NCBI GenBank assembly: GCA_031263435.1
Contig: JAISFT010000200.1
Coordinates: 1-6,855, forward strand
Length of the DNA stretch: 6,855 nt
Direction of reading: 5' to 3'
DNA from: Treponema sp.
Lineage (GTDB): Bacteria; Spirochaetota; Spirochaetia; Treponematales; Breznakiellaceae
The notes under the pieces were generated by a model that was not told where the DNA came from, did no database searches, and was given only the letters and a program-made list of their open reading frames with translations. A program made the position numbers and the translations under genes. Below, one piece after another: positions 5,519-6,855 of the stretch. The first letter of the stretch is position 1. Each line of letters begins with the position of its first letter.

Positions 5519-6007
5519 CTAAAAAAGGGATGTCGCAGCGTTGGCAAGTTTCGTCTGAATCTGCAGCAACCGTGCCGCCTGGGCCGCGCTCAGATCAGCG
5601 GAGGCGTTCCCCAGCCTTTCGCTCAATGATTCCGCCTGCTCCATAAGAGACAACGCGTTGGTCATAGCACTGTAATCCCCGGCGGCCCCTTTCTGCATGG
5701 CAGAAATATAATCATCCACAAATTTTTCATACTGGTCCAACAGGCTGTTCCAGTTGGTACCGGAACCGCTTGAAGCACTTGCCGCCGGGGCCTGACTGGC
5801 CGGAGCGGCGGGAGTGCTTGCCGCCGGAGTCTGGCTGGCCGAAGCGTCAGGAGTACTCGCCTCCGAAACCTGACTGACCGAAGCGGTGGGAGTACTCGCC
5901 GCCGGAGTCTGACTACTCGAAGGAGTAGGAGCGGGTGTTTGCTTATTGCAAGCCGTCGTCAGTACCAGTACCAGGATCGCTGCCAAAACCAATGTAAGCT
6001 TCTTCAT
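5519..6007 (-). CDS. Repeat-linker lipoprotein with helical C-terminal domain
   Basis: A 162-residue predicted lipoprotein. MKKLTLVLAAILVLVLTTAC is a type II signal peptide with the lipidated cysteine at position 20; the -3 residue is Thr instead of Leu, a relaxed lipobox of the kind spirochaetes accept. Residues 21-84 are a Pro/Ser/Thr/Ala-rich linker containing about four 13-residue repeats that start with SQ (SQTPAASTPTASV, SQVSEASTPDASA, SQTPAASTPAAPA, SQAPAAS). Residues 85-162 (NWNSLLDQYEKFVDDYISAM onward) form a charged, probably all-helical domain ending in SLF. It reminds me of a domain of unknown function found in lipoproteins of Treponema and Bacteroidetes, a recollection I cannot verify. 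The start is supported by GGAG (6016-6019) 8 nt upstream. The gene stands alone; the function is unknown, presumably periplasmic or surface-exposed. Confidence 0.88.
   Translation of the reverse strand: MKKLTLVLAAILVLVLTTACNKQTPAPTPSSSQTPAASTPTASVSQVSEASTPDASASQTPAASTPAAPASQAPAASASSGSGTNWNSLLDQYEKFVDDYISAMQKGAAGDYSAMTNALSLMEQAESLSERLGNASADLSAAQAARLLQIQTKLANAATSLF
5781..5925 (-). repeat. 39-bp in-frame tandem repeat inside the lipoprotein gene
   Basis: Units begin at 5781, 5820, 5859 and 5898, exactly 39 bp apart, the last partial. They encode the 13-residue linker repeats. Units differ at several bases, so they are not freshly duplicated. Because the unit is a multiple of three, gain or loss would change linker length without breaking the frame. 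Confidence 0.8.
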
Positions 6008-6036
6008 ACTAATTTCTCCATGATAAAATAATGGAC

Positions 6037-6068
6037 CAATTTCAAAACCCGTCCGGATTTTGAAATTG
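6037..6068. promoter_or_regulatory. Long perfect dyad upstream of the lipoprotein gene
   Basis: CAATTTCAAAA (6037-6047) and TTTTGAAATTG (6058-6068) are perfect 11-bp arms around a 10-bp centre. Read as minus-strand RNA, three more pairs (one U-G) extend the stem to 14 bp with a GGAC loop. It lies 30 bp before the lipoprotein start, a position suited to a repressor operator or a 5' leader hairpin. No convincing promoter hexamers are seen around it, so its role is open. Confidence 0.5.
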
Positions 6069-6383
6069 ACGCAAGGTTACTCACCGAATAACCTGCCCGT
6101 GGCAGTTTGATACCGCTGCCAGGTACCCGTATGCCCGCACCATGCACCCATGTCATGCGGACATTATGTCTTACGGCCGGTTTTACCTCCTTATCCTTTG
6201 ACCTATCCTGTCGATACAAAACAGTATTGCCGTTTGCATTATTTTTTACCGGAGTTTTTTTTATTTGAACAGAGTAATTTACCACGGAAAATACGTGCGT
6301 ATAATTCGTGCGTTCATGGAATATTCACCAGGGAGATACACAGAGAGTTGCACTAAACGAGATTGTGTCGGCAGAGCCGCCGG
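6069..6383. other. Gene-free stretch with one decayed ACGGAG-type repeat
   Basis: I see no credible gene here. At 6324-6347 the sequence CACCAGGGAGATACACAGAG resembles, with substitutions, the ACGGAG repeat arms at 1566-1690 and keeps their 10-bp spacing. The only open frame of note, on the minus strand ending at 6004, lacks a ribosome site and family resemblance. Confidence 0.4.
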
Positions 6384-6475
6384 CCGGGGGGCAAGCCCCC
6401 CGGGAAAACATTTTGGAATTCCCTGCCGGAGCGTATCGAAGATATGACGTATCGTAGATAGCGTTGACGGGTTTT
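6384..6475. repeat. Palindromic repeat family, copy B (partial, internally duplicated)
   Basis: It starts with a strong hairpin, arms CCGGGGGGC and GCCCCCCGG (6384-6403), equivalent to the inner arm of copy A. A core half follows, with GGAATTCCCTGCCGGAGCG. The 27 bases at 6412-6438 are identical to 6607-6633 in copy C. The second half is altered: a 13-bp word starting CGTATCG at 6432 is repeated 16 bp later at 6448 with one change, and the CAGGCTCC end is missing. Confidence 0.65.
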
Positions 6476-6576
6476 CTCTCCATCTCTTCCTTGGGTAGTC
6501 AGTAATGCTCAGTTTTGGTGACAGGCGAAAGGACGCCCCTCCCTACAGTCTAAACTTGACCTACCCCAATGTGTAC

Positions 6577-6740
6577 CGCGGGGGCGGGGGTAATCCCGGA
6601 AAAACCTTTGGAATTCCCTGCCGGAGCGTATCGCAGATAGCGGAGGCAGGCTCCACAAGCGTTTTCCCGGGGGGCTTTGCCCCGGCCCCGCTATACCTGG
6701 CCTTGGAGAGGATTTACAGAATTTTGTACAAAAATACACG
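6577..6740. repeat. Palindromic repeat family, copy C
   Basis: The core at 6597-6668 aligns over about 70 bp with the reverse complement of the copy A core (4735-4800), sharing for example AGCGTAT, GGCAGGCTC and ACAAGCGTT. It is flanked by degraded GC-rich inverted arms (about 6577-6604 and 6662-6692). Beyond the right arm, TGGAGAGGATTTACAG (6704-6719) and TACAAAAATA (6727-6736) match TGGAGAAGATTCACAG (4845-4860) and TACAAAAATA (4866-4875) next to copy A. The core is therefore inverted relative to its right flank between the two copies. Confidence 0.7.
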
Positions 6741-6760
6741 CCGGTGCCCTGATATATCGC

Positions 6761-6789
6761 TTGACAATCTCCTGAAACCGGTGTAGAAT
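6761..6789 (+). promoter_or_regulatory. Strong sigma-70 promoter reading out of the window
   Basis: TTGACA (6761-6766), a 17-bp spacer and TAGAAT (6784-6789) match the consensus at 11 of 12 positions with ideal spacing. Transcription would begin near 6796, giving at least 60 nt of leader within the window. That leader can form a small hairpin (CGTCC, ggt, GGACG, 6821-6833). The transcribed gene lies beyond 6855, and I could not assign the leader to a known RNA. Confidence 0.75.
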
Positions 6790-6817
6790 GTTACACCGTG
6801 TCAGGCGGCGTGGTGTA
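6779..6817. promoter_or_regulatory. Putative operator over the right-edge promoter
   Basis: CGGTGTA (6779-6785) and TACACCG (6792-6798) form a perfect 7-bp dyad with a 6-bp centre, covering the -10 box and the expected start site. A third half-site GGTGTA recurs at 6812-6817, 32 bp after the first, about three helical turns. This layout suggests a repressor site, but the regulator is unknown. Confidence 0.5.
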
Positions 6818-6855
6818 GATCGTCCGGTGGACGGGGCCCACAGGTTTCTCACTTG

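Noticed and set aside
6004..6285. Minus-strand open frame of 93 codons just upstream of the lipoprotein gene
   Set aside because: It would start at GTG without a ribosome site, runs through the 6037-6068 dyad, has no family resemblance and overlaps the lipoprotein start.
6384..6403. Intrinsic terminator at the GC hairpin of copy B
   Set aside because: The stem is strong but no T-run follows it on either strand, no gene ends nearby, and the hairpin is part of the repeat family.
6790..6855. tRNA, tmRNA, RNase P or SRP RNA start at the right edge
   Set aside because: The leader has none of the signature sequences of these RNAs, and the window ends too soon to judge.

Overview
The window reads as chromosomal DNA of a moderately GC-rich bacterium, most likely a spirochaete of the Treponema group (termite-gut or related treponemes are my guess). 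The grounds are indirect. They are the combination of a ThuA-like protein with a Gfo/Idh/MocA oxidoreductase, a single-domain bacteriohemerythrin, a lipoprotein with a relaxed lipobox (T-T-A-C) such as spirochaetes tolerate, and long intergenic stretches full of palindromic repeats. No rRNA, tRNA, CRISPR array, integrase or transposase is visible.

Layout. 13-1427 (minus): a short GntR-family (YtrA-type) regulator followed 23 bp downstream by a slipin/stomatin-like SPFH membrane protein, probably one operon. An imperfect palindrome over the regulator's own -10 and start codon suggests autoregulation of a near-leaderless mRNA. 1428-1999: non-coding, with an inverted pair of 10-bp-periodic ACGGAG repeats and a cluster of perfect hairpins. 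2000-2446 (plus): bacteriohemerythrin with all seven iron ligands. 2537-4420 (minus): a two-gene operon, Gfo/Idh/MocA dehydrogenase then ThuA-like protein, behind an extended -10 promoter and probably for sugar catabolism. 4421-5518: about 1.1 kb without a credible gene, holding a nested inverted-repeat element (4601-4906) and a dense array of about a dozen separate stem-loops (5003-5507). 5519-6007 (minus): a secreted lipoprotein with a 13-residue Pro/Ser/Thr/Ala repeat linker and a helical C-terminal domain. 6008-6855: again non-coding, with a strong dyad upstream of the lipoprotein, two more copies of the repeat core from 4.7 kb, and at the right edge a near-consensus sigma-70 promoter with an overlapping dyad that reads out of the window.

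The protein genes belong to known families, although the substrate of the oxidoreductase/ThuA pair and the role of the lipoprotein cannot be read from sequence. The unusual content is in the intergenic DNA. At least three copies of one palindromic repeat lie within 2.1 kb, in both orientations relative to their flanks. The hairpin array contains a duplicated module whose two stems differ in sequence yet both pair perfectly. I see no clear evidence of a new defence or mobile system; the repeats are the best candidates for something undescribed.
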